The translations under genes and the position numbers were made by a program. A DNA stretch of 24,439 nucleotides from Fidelibacterota bacterium (lineage in GTDB: Bacteria > Fidelibacterota > Marinisomatia > SCGC-AAA003-L08 > D37C17). The notes below the pieces were generated by a model. It worked only from the letters and a program-made list of their open reading frames with translations. It did no database searches and had not been told where the DNA came from. The stretch is taken from positions 1 through 24,439 of the forward strand of contig JABHHG010000052.1 of NCBI GenBank assembly GCA_018671635.1. The letters are read 5' to 3'. Positions 24,032 to 24,439 of the stretch are shown in pieces (position 1 is the stretch's first letter; each line of letters begins with the position of its first letter).

Positions 24032-24439
24032 ATGAAAAATATACAATTTTTAGCTTTAATTTCAGTTTTAACAATCTCGTTTGCACAAAATGAATTTTCC
24101 CAAGGTCCATACGGTACAGGTTATTTCGATATTGCCCCACCTTTCTCATTAGTGGATTTAAATACCCAACCTGAAGGGGATATCAACAGTGATGAGGTGA
24201 CTAATATTCAAGACATTATTCTCACAATTGGTCATATTATGAGTACAATTAATTTGTCACCAGAACAATTGGAGACTGCTGATATAAATAGCGATGGAAT
24301 CGTGGATATTCTTGATATTGTGCAATTGGTAAATTTAATTTTAAACCCCCAATCACCGACGTGGGATTTTGAAAATATGTGGACAGGTGAAGATATCTAT
24401 ATATTTATTCATTATGACCCTAATACTGCAAATTCAACA
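24032..24439 (+). CDS. Secreted protein with N-terminal dockerin doublet, truncated at the window end
   Basis: I translated this frame by hand: 136 codons with no stop up to the last base. GGTGAGG precedes the ATG. A signal peptide (MKNIQFLALISVLTISFAQ) is followed after about 30 residues by two EF-hand repeats, GDINSDEVTNIQDIILTI and ADINSDGIVDILDIVQLV, the same doublet that other proteins here carry C-terminally. After it comes PTWDFENMWTGEDIYIFIHY, the start of an unidentified domain. Function cannot be assigned because the rest is missing. It is divergent from the 805-residue subtilase across 157 bp. Confidence 0.82.
   Translation, partial: MKNIQFLALISVLTISFAQNEFSQGPYGTGYFDIAPPFSLVDLNTQPEGDINSDEVTNIQDIILTIGHIMSTINLSPEQLETADINSDGIVDILDIVQLVNLILNPQSPTWDFENMWTGEDIYIFIHYDPNTANST

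Overview
The window is AT-rich and has seven secreted proteins carrying paired EF-hand (dockerin-like) modules of the form GDxNxDGxxN(I/V)LDIVxxVNxIL. One of them also carries a type IX secretion (Por) C-terminal sorting domain. Together with signal peptides, Shine-Dalgarno starts and a Gram-negative style gene set, this points to a marine member of Candidatus Marinimicrobia (SAR406 / Fidelibacterota) or a related FCB-group bacterium. The assignment is an inference from the protein style; no rRNA or marker gene is present.

Region 1 (1-763) is a small metal-handling cluster: a 5'-truncated heavy-metal-associated (HMA) protein, a CopZ-like HMA chaperone and a secreted cysteine-rich mini-protein, closed by a hairpin terminator. 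Region 2 (823-10961) is a co-directional run of large secreted proteins: a CxCC-containing sialidase-like propeller, an intradiol dioxygenase fused to a dockerin and a T9SS sorting domain, a trypsin-like protease with a cohesin-like domain, a subtilase, and an M6 metalloprotease with a VCBS/FG-GAP propeller. All end in, or contain, a dockerin-like doublet. Region 3 (10963-12192) returns to metals: an SO_0444-type efflux permease with a fused C-terminal HMA domain, one base behind the M6 protease gene. The secretome block is therefore bracketed by metal-handling genes.

Region 4 (12193-13476, minus strand) holds rnhA and an RraA/HMG-aldolase-type gene with a good sigma70-like promoter, separated by intrinsic terminators. 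Region 5 (13477-19565) is a glyoxylate module. aceB-aceA (malate synthase, isocitrate lyase) are transcribed leftward. A RamB/ScfR-type XRE regulator is transcribed divergently and overlaps by four bases a class V alanine/serine-glyoxylate aminotransferase. The divergent intergenic region carries three 14-bp-phased copies of an AAATTTTACA element, a strong operator candidate.

Region 6 (19613-24439) has a CYTH phosphatase-type protein, a membrane fatty-acid desaturase with a helical tail, a bidirectional terminator, another dockerin-bearing subtilase (minus strand), and the 5' part of a secreted protein whose dockerin doublet is N-terminal and which runs off the window. No tRNA, rRNA, CRISPR, insertion sequence or transposase was seen, and no gene-free stretch exceeds 300 bases.
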